Positions 1 to 4,886 of a DNA stretch of 5,695 nucleotides are shown in pieces; within the stretch, counting starts at the first letter, position 1; the number at the start of each line of letters is the position of its first letter. Under the pieces are notes generated by a model. The model did no database searches and had not been told where the DNA came from. It worked only from the letters and a program-made list of their open reading frames with translations. Made by a program: the position numbers and the translations under genes. This DNA comes from VAZQ01 sp050725815 (GTDB taxonomy: Bacteria; Pseudomonadota; Alphaproteobacteria; Rhizobiales; Xanthobacteraceae), in the NCBI GenBank assembly GCA_050725815.1, contig JBOHIG010000139.1, positions 1-5,695 on the forward strand. The letters are read 5' to 3'.

Positions 1-162
1 GACCGGATGGACGCTGAAGACGCCCTTCGTGTTCTGCACGGTCAGCGCGGTGATCGCCGCGGCCGCATAGCCGCCGAGCGCGGTGACGGTCTTGATGTCC
101 GCCTGCACGCCGGCGCCGCCGGAAGGGTCGGAGCCCGCGATGATGAGAACGCGTCCCTGCAA
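1..162 (-). CDS. thiD: Hydroxymethylpyrimidine/phosphomethylpyrimidine kinase ThiD, N-terminal 54 residues (cut by window edge)
   Basis: ThiD phosphorylates 4-amino-5-hydroxymethyl-2-methylpyrimidine (HMP) and then HMP-phosphate, giving the pyrimidine half of thiamine in the cytoplasm. The visible N terminus reads as the ribokinase-fold start of this family: a beta strand (RVLIIAG), then AGSDPSGGAGVQAD at residues 9-22, IKTVTALGGYAA, and ITALTVQNT at 37-45. The rest lies beyond the left edge. There is no ATG. An in-frame TAG at 178-180 limits the start, and the best choice is TTG at 160-162, with GGGAGAG nine bases upstream. An ATT codon at 169-171 is the only other in-frame option and lies directly against that ribosome binding site. 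The gene is divergent from a small membrane protein gene 74 bp away. The family assignment is secure; the start is inferred. Confidence 0.93.
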   Translation of the reverse strand, partial: MQGRVLIIAGSDPSGGAGVQADIKTVTALGGYAAAAITALTVQNTKGVFSVHPV

Positions 163-194
163 CGCCGCAATCTCTCCCTAATGACGCCGTCAGC

Positions 195-209
195 CGCCGC
201 TATGCGGCG
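195..209. repeat. Short inverted repeat in the thiD/small-gene divergent gap
   Basis: CGCCGC (195-200) and GCGGCG (204-209) form a perfect 6-bp inverted repeat around a 3-base TAT loop. It lies in the 74-bp gap that must hold signals for both divergent genes. In a GC-rich genome a stem this short can arise by chance. I see no clear promoter hexamers around it. Confidence 0.25.
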
Positions 210-236
210 ACGCGAGAATAACGAAGGGGAGAGAGA

Positions 237-431
237 ATGACGACCGGTCAATTGCTGTGGGCCGGGATCGGCTGCTGCATCGCCGCGCTTGCCGTCCAAC
301 TGTTTCCGGACGCCGCCTACGCGCTCGGCGTCGATCTCGGCGCGACCTGGCGGCTGTTCGGCTTCGGCGTGTTCCTGATCGCGGTCGCTTCGCTGATCGC
401 GGTCGCGGGACGGAACGGCCCGCGCTGCTGA
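237..431 (+). CDS. Small two-helix membrane protein of unknown function (64 aa)
   Basis: I do not recognise a named family. The product has two hydrophobic stretches, about residues 5-23 (QLLWAGIGCCIAALAVQLF) and 40-57 (LFGFGVFLIAVASLIAVA). A short loop with acidic and aromatic residues joins them, and the tail is basic (GRNGPRC). This predicts a small inner-membrane hairpin protein. There is no cleavable signal peptide that I can defend. Translation support is good: a purine-rich AAGGGGAGAGAG tract lies directly upstream of the ATG. The gene is divergent from thiD and convergent with glmM, and its TGA abuts the glmM stop codon with no spacer. The strong ribosome binding site and the amphipathic and hydrophobic pattern argue for a real gene. 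The function is unknown. Confidence 0.72.
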   Translation: MTTGQLLWAGIGCCIAALAVQLFPDAAYALGVDLGATWRLFGFGVFLIAVASLIAVAGRNGPRC

Positions 432-1775
432 TCAGCGCGCCGCGTTCTCGATGGCGGCGCAGATCTCGTCGACGACCCCGCTGACGCGCTTCTTTTCCTG
501 CCCCTCGGCCATGACCCGGATCAGCGGTTCGGTTCCGGACTTTCTGATGACGACGCGGCCGGACTTTCCGAGCTTTTCTTCGCCGACGGCGATCGCCCGC
601 TTTACTTCGGGGTGTTCGAGCGCGACGCCGTTTGCGGCGCGCACGTTCTTCAGCACCTGCGGAACCGGCTCGAACTGACGGCAGGCTTCGCTGACCGGAA
701 CGCTTTCGCCCGCGACCACCGCCAGCACCTTCAGCGCCGTGACGAGACCGTCGCCGGTGGTCGCGTAGTCGCTGAGGATGATGTGACCGGACGGCTCGCC
801 GCCGACATTGAAGCCGTGCTCGCGCATATGGTCGAGCACGTAGCGGTCGCCGACCGGCGTGCGCGCGAGCGAGAGCTTGAGCTCCGCGAGATAGCGCTCG
901 AGCCCGTAATTCGACATCACCGTCGCGACGATGCCCGGCTGGGCGAGGCGGCTGTCTTCCTGGAAGCTCTCGGCGATCACCGCCAGCAACTGATCGCCGT
1001 CCACGAGGTGTCCGCGCTCGTCGACGATGATGACGCGGTCCGCATCGCCGTCGAGCGCGATGCCGATATCGGCGCGCATTTCGCGCACTTTGCGGCAGAG
1101 CTCCGCGGGCGACGTCGAGCCGCAGTCGTGGTTGATGTTGAAGCCGTCGGGCTCGACGCCGATCGAGATCACCTCGGCGCCGAGTTCCCACAAGGCTTCC
1201 GGGACGACCTTGTAAGCGGCGCCGTTGGCGCAGTCGGCAACCACGCGCAGGCCGTCGAGGCTCATGCTGCGCGGTAGTGTGCGCTTGGCGAATTCGATGT
1301 AGCGATCGTGGACGCCTTCGATCCGTTTGGCGCGGCCGAGGTCGGGGCTGCGCGCAAGCTGCTTGGTGAGGTCGGAATCGATCAGCGCCTCGATCTTGCG
1401 CTCGATTTCGTCGCTGAGCTTGAAGCCATCGGGGCCGAACAGCTTGATGCCGTTGTCGTCGTAAGGATTGTGCGAGGCCGAGATCATCACGCCGAGATCG
1501 GCGCGCATGGAACGCGTGAGCATGCCGACGGCCGGCGTCGGCATCGGGCCGGTCAGGAACACGTCCATGCCGACCGAGGTGAAGCCGGCGACCAGCGCGG
1601 TCTCGATCATGTAGCCGGACAGGCGCGTGTCCTTGCCGATCAGCACGCGGTGGCGATGGTCGCCGCGCGTGAACACAACCCCGGCCGCCTGGCCGACCTT
1701 GAGCGCGAGCTCCGGCGTAATGACGCCGTTGGCACGGCCGCGAATCCCGTCAGTACCAAAATACCTGCGAACCAT
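432..1775 (-). CDS. glmM: Phosphoglucosamine mutase GlmM
   Basis: GlmM interconverts glucosamine-6-phosphate and glucosamine-1-phosphate, the step before GlmU on the cytoplasmic route to UDP-GlcNAc for peptidoglycan and LPS. At 447 residues it is full length for the family. All four active-site blocks of the alpha-D-phosphohexomutase superfamily are present: the phosphoserine loop ISASHNPYDDNGIKLFGPDG with catalytic Ser101, the metal-binding DGDADR (Asp242, Asp244, Asp246), the sugar-binding GEPSGH (326-331), and the phosphate-binding RKSGTEPLIRVM (411-422). The start MVRRYFGTDGIRGRAN is the usual family N terminus, so the ATG at 1773-1775 is secure. Its upstream AGGGG is rather far away (about 12 bases). 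The gene ends exactly against the convergent small membrane protein gene. It appears to be transcribed alone within this window. Activity normally requires phosphorylation of the active-site serine. Confidence 0.98.
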   Translation of the reverse strand: MVRRYFGTDGIRGRANGVITPELALKVGQAAGVVFTRGDHRHRVLIGKDTRLSGYMIETALVAGFTSVGMDVFLTGPMPTPAVGMLTRSMRADLGVMISASHNPYDDNGIKLFGPDGFKLSDEIERKIEALIDSDLTKQLARSPDLGRAKRIEGVHDRYIEFAKRTLPRSMSLDGLRVVADCANGAAYKVVPEALWELGAEVISIGVEPDGFNINHDCGSTSPAELCRKVREMRADIGIALDGDADRVIIVDERGHLVDGDQLLAVIAESFQEDSRLAQPGIVATVMSNYGLERYLAELKLSLARTPVGDRYVLDHMREHGFNVGGEPSGHIILSDYATTGDGLVTALKVLAVVAGESVPVSEACRQFEPVPQVLKNVRAANGVALEHPEVKRAIAVGEEKLGKSGRVVIRKSGTEPLIRVMAEGQEKKRVSGVVDEICAAIENAAR

Positions 1776-1888
1776 GTTCGTGGTCTGCCCCTGAAAGTCG
1801 ATCGCCGGCCGCCATCCGGACGATTAGCGCCGGCCGGACAGGGAATGTCCCCGTTTAGGAAGTCCACGGTCCTGGCGCCAGCGACATC

Positions 1889-1919
1889 ATATAGGGTCAT
1901 TGAAGGCCAAATTGTTCAA
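1889..1919 (-). promoter_or_regulatory. Candidate sigma-70-type promoter for glmM (weak)
   Basis: On the minus strand, TTGAAC (1919-1914) resembles a -35 box and CTATAT (1894-1889) a -10 box. The spacer is 19 bases, or 18 if CCTATA is used, which is longer than ideal. The AT-rich patch stands out from the surrounding GC-rich DNA. It would give a leader of roughly 105 bases before the glmM ATG. The call rests on pattern only. Confidence 0.28.
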
Positions 1920-1962
1920 AAAACGTATCAATTCGCCCATGCTCGCTCACGAACATGATTAA

Positions 1963-1986
1963 TGCCGCCAGCTCCCTGAGCCGGCA
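1963..1986 (-). terminator. Possible hairpin downstream of the 66-aa protein gene
   Basis: TGCCG (1963-1967) pairs with CGGCA (1982-1986), and GCTC (1971-1974) with GAGC (1978-1981), with a 3-base bulge and a CCT loop. It lies about 37 bases beyond the stop codon of the minus-strand gene that ends at 2023. Read on that strand it is followed only by ATTAATC, not a real T tract, so intrinsic termination is doubtful. The rest of the 247-bp gap between glmM and that gene shows nothing I can name beyond the weak glmM promoter and a GGACA-N5-TGTCC repeat at 1836-1850. Confidence 0.25.
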
Positions 1987-2022
1987 GACCATGATCCTGC
2001 ACCGAAAATCGAACGCCCCGCG

Positions 2023-2223
2023 CTAACGCTTGGGTTTCTTGTCCAGCTTGGAAGGAGGCGGCTGGGTCACGTTAACCGGATCGGACGCCGGGAAGGTTTC
2101 CTCCAACCCTTCATCCAGCGAGCGATCAAGCTTGCGCCGCTCGGCTGCCTTGGCCTCCTCCCAGGCCTCCTGCCGGCGCTTCTCCTCAATTTCCCGCTGC
2201 GTGACGGTATCGTTTGAGTCCAT
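2023..2223 (-). CDS. Small charged protein with an LDEGLEETFPASDP motif (66 aa, unknown function)
   Basis: The 66-residue product has a strongly charged, probably helical stretch (about residues 9-45, rich in E, K and R). It is followed by LDEGLEETFPASDPV (36-50) and a proline/lysine-rich tail. I recall the 'LDEGLEETFPASDP' segment from many short uncharacterised alphaproteobacterial proteins, but I know no established function. I chose the ATG at 2221-2223 because GGAAGG sits eight bases upstream. An ATG 22 codons further out (2287-2289) would add a basic, unrelated-looking extension that overlaps a tandem repeat. No signal peptide or membrane segment is seen, so the protein is probably cytoplasmic. 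The gene is divergent from lldD, and a one-mismatch EcfG-type promoter lies at 2288-2312. A stress-related role is only inference from that site. Confidence 0.82.
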   Translation of the reverse strand: MDSNDTVTQREIEEKRRQEAWEEAKAAERRKLDRSLDEGLEETFPASDPVNVTQPPPSKLDKKPKR

Positions 2224-2267
2224 GGGAACAACCTTCCAACCTCTACGAGCGGCTGCAAAAATCCGTT

Positions 2268-2295
2268 TTTGACAACGCTTGTTTGACAATGCTTG
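2268..2295. repeat. Abutting 14-bp tandem direct repeat
   Basis: TTTGACAACGCTTG (2268-2281) is followed at once by TTTGACAATGCTTG (2282-2295), a 13/14 match. Each unit contains TTGACA, the consensus -35 hexamer on the plus strand, but I see no convincing -10 box at 16-18 bases for either. The pair sits in the 170-bp divergent region between the 66-aa protein gene and lldD, so it may be a regulator site or a local duplication. Confidence 0.6.
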
Positions 2296-2312
2296 GGCGC
2301 GGCGAACGTTCC
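2288..2312 (-). promoter_or_regulatory. Possible degenerate sigma-EcfG promoter for the 66-aa protein gene
   Basis: On the minus strand GGAAC (2312-2308) is followed after 16 bases by CATT (2291-2288). The EcfG general-stress consensus in alphaproteobacteria is GGAAC-N16/17-CGTT, so the -35 is perfect and the -10 has one mismatch. It would start transcription about 60 bases before the ATG at 2223, which is a sensible distance. Because CATT is only a partial match, this is tentative. Confidence 0.33.
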
Positions 2313-2393
2313 GGGCAGCGATCGCCTGCTGTTGCTATCATTGCGCCGGCGTATGCTCGCCTTCGAGCCCACCGCTCGTGAGCCTGAACCGAC

Positions 2394-3533
2394 ATGCCGA
2401 CAACGACCTGCTGCATCGAAGACCTCCGCCAGCTCGCCCGCCGCCGGGTGCCGAAGATGTTCTTCGACTATGCCGAGGCAGGCTCGTATTCCGAGCAGAC
2501 GTTGCACGCCAACCGGGCCGATCTGGAGCGCATCAAATTCCGCCAGCGCGTGCTGGTGGACGTGTCGCAGCGTGAGCTTGCCACGACCATCGCAGGCGAG
2601 GCGGCGTCGCTGCCGCTCGCACTCGCGCCGATCGGCTTATGCGGCATGCAGCACGGCAACGGCGAGATTCTCGCCTGCCGCGCGGCGCAGGCGGCCGGCG
2701 TCCCGTTCACGCTCTCGACGATGTCGATCTGCTCGATCGAGGACGTCGCCGCCGCAGCCGCCAGGCCGTTCTGGTTCCAGCTCTACGTGATGAAGGACCG
2801 CGGCTTCGTGAAGTCGCTGATCGAGCGGGCGGCGGCGGCCAAATGCAGCGCCTTGATGCTCACCATCGACCTGCAGGTGCTCGGCCAGCGCCATTGCGAC
2901 CTCCGCAACGGCATGACCGTGCCGCCCGAGATCCGCCTGCGCAATCTCGTCGACATCGCGTTGAAGCCGCGCTGGGCGCTCAGCGTCGCGCGCGGCCGCA
3001 AGACCTTCGGCAACCTCGCCGGCTATGCGCACGACATGGATAACGTGAATTCGCTCGCGCGCTGGATTCAGGGCCAGTTCGACCCGGCGATGTCGTGGAA
3101 GGACGTCGAGTGGATCAGGAGCCTGTGGCCCGGCCCGCTCATCATCAAGGGCGTACTCGATGCCGAGGACGCGAGGCGCGCGGCAAAGTCGGGCGCGACG
3201 GCACTCGTGGTCTCCAATCACGGCGGCCGGCAGCTCGACGGCGCGCCGTCCTCGATCTCGGTGCTGCCGGACATCGCCGACGCGGTCGGCGGCGAGATCG
3301 AAGTCATGTTCGACGGCGGCATTCGCTCCGGACAGGACCTGCTGCGCGCGCTCGCGCTTGGCGCGCGCTCCTGCCTGATCGGCCGCGCCTATATCTTCGG
3401 GCTCGGCGCCGCAGGCCAGGCCGGCGTCGCCACCGCGATCGAGCTGATCCGCAGCGAGCTCGACGTGACCATGGCGCTGTGCGGCGTCAACCGCCTGTCC
3501 GAGATTGATCGACGGGTGATTGCGGAGATGTGA
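2394..3533 (+). CDS. lldD: FMN-dependent L-lactate dehydrogenase (LldD-type alpha-hydroxy-acid dehydrogenase)
   Basis: This flavoenzyme should oxidise L-lactate to pyruvate and pass electrons to the respiratory quinone pool at the inner membrane. The 379-residue TIM-barrel protein carries the expected active-site residues: Tyr26 (FFDYAEAG), Tyr131 (WFQLY), the TID segment with Asp159, Lys252 (IIKGV), and His276/Arg279 in SNHGGRQLDG. The FMN phosphate site follows: FDGGIRSG (306-313) and the GR pair at 330-331. The stretches APIGLCGMQHGNGE, PFTLSTMSICSIEDVA and FDPAMSWKDVEWIRSLWPGP closely resemble E. coli LldD as I remember it. This favours lactate dehydrogenase over glycolate oxidase, although other 2-hydroxy acids remain possible. 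The segment at about 180-230 corresponds to the membrane-associating loop of this group. The ribosome binding site before the ATG is weak. No lldP permease or lldR regulator is nearby. A palindromic repeat follows the stop codon. Confidence 0.88.
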   Translation: MPTTTCCIEDLRQLARRRVPKMFFDYAEAGSYSEQTLHANRADLERIKFRQRVLVDVSQRELATTIAGEAASLPLALAPIGLCGMQHGNGEILACRAAQAAGVPFTLSTMSICSIEDVAAAAARPFWFQLYVMKDRGFVKSLIERAAAAKCSALMLTIDLQVLGQRHCDLRNGMTVPPEIRLRNLVDIALKPRWALSVARGRKTFGNLAGYAHDMDNVNSLARWIQGQFDPAMSWKDVEWIRSLWPGPLIIKGVLDAEDARRAAKSGATALVVSNHGGRQLDGAPSSISVLPDIADAVGGEIEVMFDGGIRSGQDLLRALALGARSCLIGRAYIFGLGAAGQAGVATAIELIRSELDVTMALCGVNRLSEIDRRVIAEM

Positions 3534-3559
3534 GCGCGCGTCAGAGAGGCAGCTTTTAT

Positions 3560-3734
3560 CCCTCCCCCGGAGGGGGAGGGTGGCGAGCGAAGCGAGCCGG
3601 GTGGGGCCGGCATTCATTCTCAACCCCACCCGGCTGCGCGCTTCGCATAGCCGATGCTTTGCATCGGCGTTCTTGTCGCCAAGAACGGCGGCCATAGGCC
3701 GCCTATGGCCACCCTCCCCGCTTCGCGGGGAGGG
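3560..3734. repeat. Composite intergenic palindromic element (stacked hairpins)
   Basis: This element nearly fills the lldD-DUF427 gap. It consists of successive perfect stems: 3560-3568/3572-3580 (9 bp, GGA loop), 3595-3606/3624-3635 (12 bp, AGCCGGGTGGGG and its complement), 3650-3657/3661-3668 (8 bp, TTT loop), 3668-3675/3680-3687 (8 bp), 3690-3699/3701-3710 (GGCCATAGGC, nearly self-complementary), and 3712-3721/3725-3734 (10 bp, TTC loop). In addition, GGGGAGGGTGGC (3573-3584) is the exact complement of GCCACCCTCCCC (3708-3719), so the whole unit can also fold as one cloverleaf. GCGAAGCG (3587-3594) pairs with CGCTTCGC (3639-3646). The style matches dispersed intergenic repeats I associate with Bradyrhizobium-type genomes. 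There is no T tract, but it could attenuate lldD read-through. Confidence 0.85.
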
Positions 3735-3757
3735 ATGAAGAGAAAGGACCGCCCGCC

Positions 3758-4123
3758 ATGAAGATTCCCGGCCCCGACCATCCGATCGACGTCGCGCCGC
3801 ACCCCAAGCGCGTGCGCGTCGTGTTCAACGGCCGCACCGTCGCCGACACCACGCGGGCGCTGGCGCTGAAGGAGGCCACCTACAAGCCGGTGTTCTACAT
3901 CCCGCGCGAGGACGCGCAGATGGACCTGTTCGCGCAGACGGATCATTCGACCCATTGTCCGTACAAAGGCGATGCCTCGTACTACTCGATCAAGGTCGGC
4001 GACAAGGAAGCCGCCAACGCGATCTGGAGCTACGAGACGCCGTTCCCGGCGGTCGGCGAGATCGCCGGCCGGCTCGCGTTCTATCCGAACCGCGTCGACG
4101 CGATCGAGGACGTGGCGGATTAG
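3758..4123 (+). CDS. DUF427 domain protein (121 aa)
   Basis: The single-domain protein has the hallmark blocks of the DUF427 family (PF04248): a beta strand VRVVFNGRTVADT (18-31), YIPRED (47-52), THCPYKGDASYYS (65-77) with the conserved Cys67-Pro-Tyr-Lys-Gly, an Ala-Trp pair region AIWSYETPF (88-96), and GRLAFYPNRVD (104-114). Its length is typical for a complete family member. No catalytic activity is established for the family to my knowledge, so no reaction is assigned. It is probably soluble and cytoplasmic, with no signal or membrane segment. The start is supported by AGAAAGGA nine bases before the ATG. That site lies just past the last hairpin of the palindromic element, so co-transcription with lldD would have to pass through all of those stems. 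I see no separate promoter for this gene. Confidence 0.93.
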   Translation: MKIPGPDHPIDVAPHPKRVRVVFNGRTVADTTRALALKEATYKPVFYIPREDAQMDLFAQTDHSTHCPYKGDASYYSIKVGDKEAANAIWSYETPFPAVGEIAGRLAFYPNRVDAIEDVAD

Positions 4124-4165
4124 CGCCAAAAAGTTCCAGCCAGTGGAAAAACGGCAGGGAACTCC

Positions 4166-4190
4166 GGAACACCCGCATACAGGCTGCGTT
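4166..4190 (+). promoter_or_regulatory. Sigma-EcfG (general stress response) promoter upstream of the CBS gene
   Basis: GGAAC (4166-4170), a 16-base spacer and CGTT (4187-4190) match the alphaproteobacterial EcfG promoter consensus GGAAC-N16/17-CGTT exactly. The site is in a non-coding gap, in the right orientation, and ends 113 bases before the CBS start codon. Transcription would begin near 4195-4200, leaving a leader of about 105 bases. A second GGAAC at 4158-4162 has no matching -10 element. EcfG is controlled by the PhyR/NepR partner switch in this class of bacteria. Neither gene is in the window. Confidence 0.72.
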
Positions 4191-4218
4191 GCCATCGATA
4201 TCGGCGCGATTTCGGGAA

Positions 4219-4263
4219 GCCCGGCGGCGCATTTCAGATGCCCATGCGACGGCGCCGCCGGGC
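4219..4263 (+). promoter_or_regulatory. Perfect 12-bp inverted repeat in the CBS gene leader
   Basis: GCCCGGCGGCGC (4219-4230) is exactly complementary to GCGCCGCCGGGC (4252-4263), with a 21-base loop. It lies downstream of the EcfG-type promoter and about 30 bases before the AGGAGG ribosome binding site, so it should form in the CBS mRNA leader. No T tract follows, so it does not look like an intrinsic terminator for the DUF427 gene. It may stabilise the leader, act as a factor-dependent terminator, or reflect GC-rich chance pairing. Confidence 0.5.
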
Positions 4264-4303
4264 GGCCGACGAGGATTCGGTGCAGCAGCGCAGGAGGAAC
4301 CCC

Positions 4304-4762
4304 ATGCTAGTCAGCGATGCCATGAGCAAGGACGTGAGAATCGCCAATCCGAGCCAGCCGATCCGGGATGCCGCGCGGCTGATGGCGGAGATCGACGCCG
4401 GCGTGCTTCCGGTCGGAGACAATGACCGGCTGGTCGGCATGATTACCGATCGCGACATTGCCGTGCGTGCGGTCGCCCTCGGCAAGGGCCCCGACACCGC
4501 GGTGCGCGATGTGATGAGCGAGGACGTGAAATACTGCTACGACGACGAAGACCTCGAGGAGGTCGCGCAGAACATGGCCGACATCAAGGTGCGCCGGCTG
4601 CCGGTGCTCAACCGCCAGAAACGGCTGGTCGGCATCGTCTCGCTGGGCGACCTGGCGATCGCCGATGGCCCCGACAGCGCCGGCAGTGCGCTGTGCGATA
4701 TTTCGGAGCCGGGCGGCGCGCATTCGCAATCCCTCGACGGAAGCGGTGCGCGCGCGCTCTGA
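4304..4762 (+). CDS. Two-CBS-domain protein (152 aa)
   Basis: The protein is a stand-alone pair of CBS domains, a Bateman module that typically binds adenine nucleotides such as AMP, ATP or NAD(H) as an energy or redox sensor. CBS1 spans about residues 7-60 (AMSKDV, VLPVGDNDRLVGMITDRDIAVRAV). CBS2 spans about 71-120 (MSEDVKYCYDDEDLEEVAQNMADIKVRRLPVLN, RLVGIVSLGDLA). The tail from about 122 is polar, Gly/Ser-rich and probably disordered. No partner enzyme, transporter or DNA-binding domain is fused, so the target is unknown. The ATG at 4304 is chosen because AGGAGG (4292-4297) lies six bases upstream. A longer reading from 4238 adds an arginine-rich stretch encoded by the leader hairpin and has no such site. 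The consensus EcfG promoter upstream implies induction in stress or stationary phase. The gene appears to be transcribed alone, with a long palindrome after the stop codon. Confidence 0.94.
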   Translation: MLVSDAMSKDVRIANPSQPIRDAARLMAEIDAGVLPVGDNDRLVGMITDRDIAVRAVALGKGPDTAVRDVMSEDVKYCYDDEDLEEVAQNMADIKVRRLPVLNRQKRLVGIVSLGDLAIADGPDSAGSALCDISEPGGAHSQSLDGSGARAL

Positions 4763-4784
4763 GCGCAAGCAACCATGTGTAGTT

Positions 4785-4886
4785 GTAGGGCGCAATAAGC
4801 GAAGCGCATTGCGCCGTCCTGCATTTCCGCTCATTGCCTGAGACGGCGCAATGCGCGTCGCTTGCGCGCCGCTTATTGCGCCCTAC
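4785..4886. repeat. Long imperfect palindrome (17 + 15 bp arms)
   Basis: The outer arms GTAGGGCGCAATAAGCG (4785-4801) and its exact complement (4870-4886) enclose inner arms GCGCATTGCGCCGTC (4804-4818) and its exact complement (4842-4856). The apical loop is 23 bases. The interruption is 2 bases on the left and 13 on the right. CGCCCTACG, the outer end of the right arm (4879-4887), recurs at 4898-4906. The element begins 22 bases after the CBS stop codon, so it could act as a transcript end or 3' stabiliser, though no T run follows. It resembles the GTAGGG-type dispersed palindromes of Bradyrhizobium-like genomes. It carries no coding sequence. Confidence 0.85.

Noticed and set aside
412..416. 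GGAAC as an EcfG -35 box near the end of the small membrane protein gene
   Set aside because: No CGTT lies 16-17 bases downstream, and the site is inside a coding region pointing into the convergent glmM gene.
190..1191. 333-residue minus-strand open frame inside glmM
   Set aside because: It overlaps the secure glmM gene in another frame and is a low-complexity, arginine-rich translation typical of GC-rich shadow frames.
1640..1900. 86-residue minus-strand open frame covering the glmM leader
   Set aside because: It overlaps the glmM start in another frame, with an arginine-rich end. I see no domain and no good ribosome binding site, so the region is better read as leader.
2224..2289. 22-residue N-terminal extension of the 66-aa protein
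   Set aside because: The outer ATG falls in the tandem repeat, and the extension is basic and unlike the rest. The inner ATG has GGAAGG at eight bases.
2637..3695. 352-residue minus-strand open frame opposite lldD
   Set aside because: It is antisense to a clear LldD with intact catalytic residues, has His/Arg/Ala-biased composition and no recognisable motif, and runs into the palindromic repeat.
3560..3734. CRISPR array or simple rho-independent terminator
   Set aside because: The hairpins are different sequences, not regularly spaced identical repeats with unique spacers, and no stem is followed by a T tract.
4238..4303. Arginine-rich N-terminal extension of the CBS protein
   Set aside because: The upstream ATG lies in the loop of the leader hairpin without a ribosome binding site, while the ATG at 4304 has AGGAGG at ideal distance and matches the usual CBS protein start.
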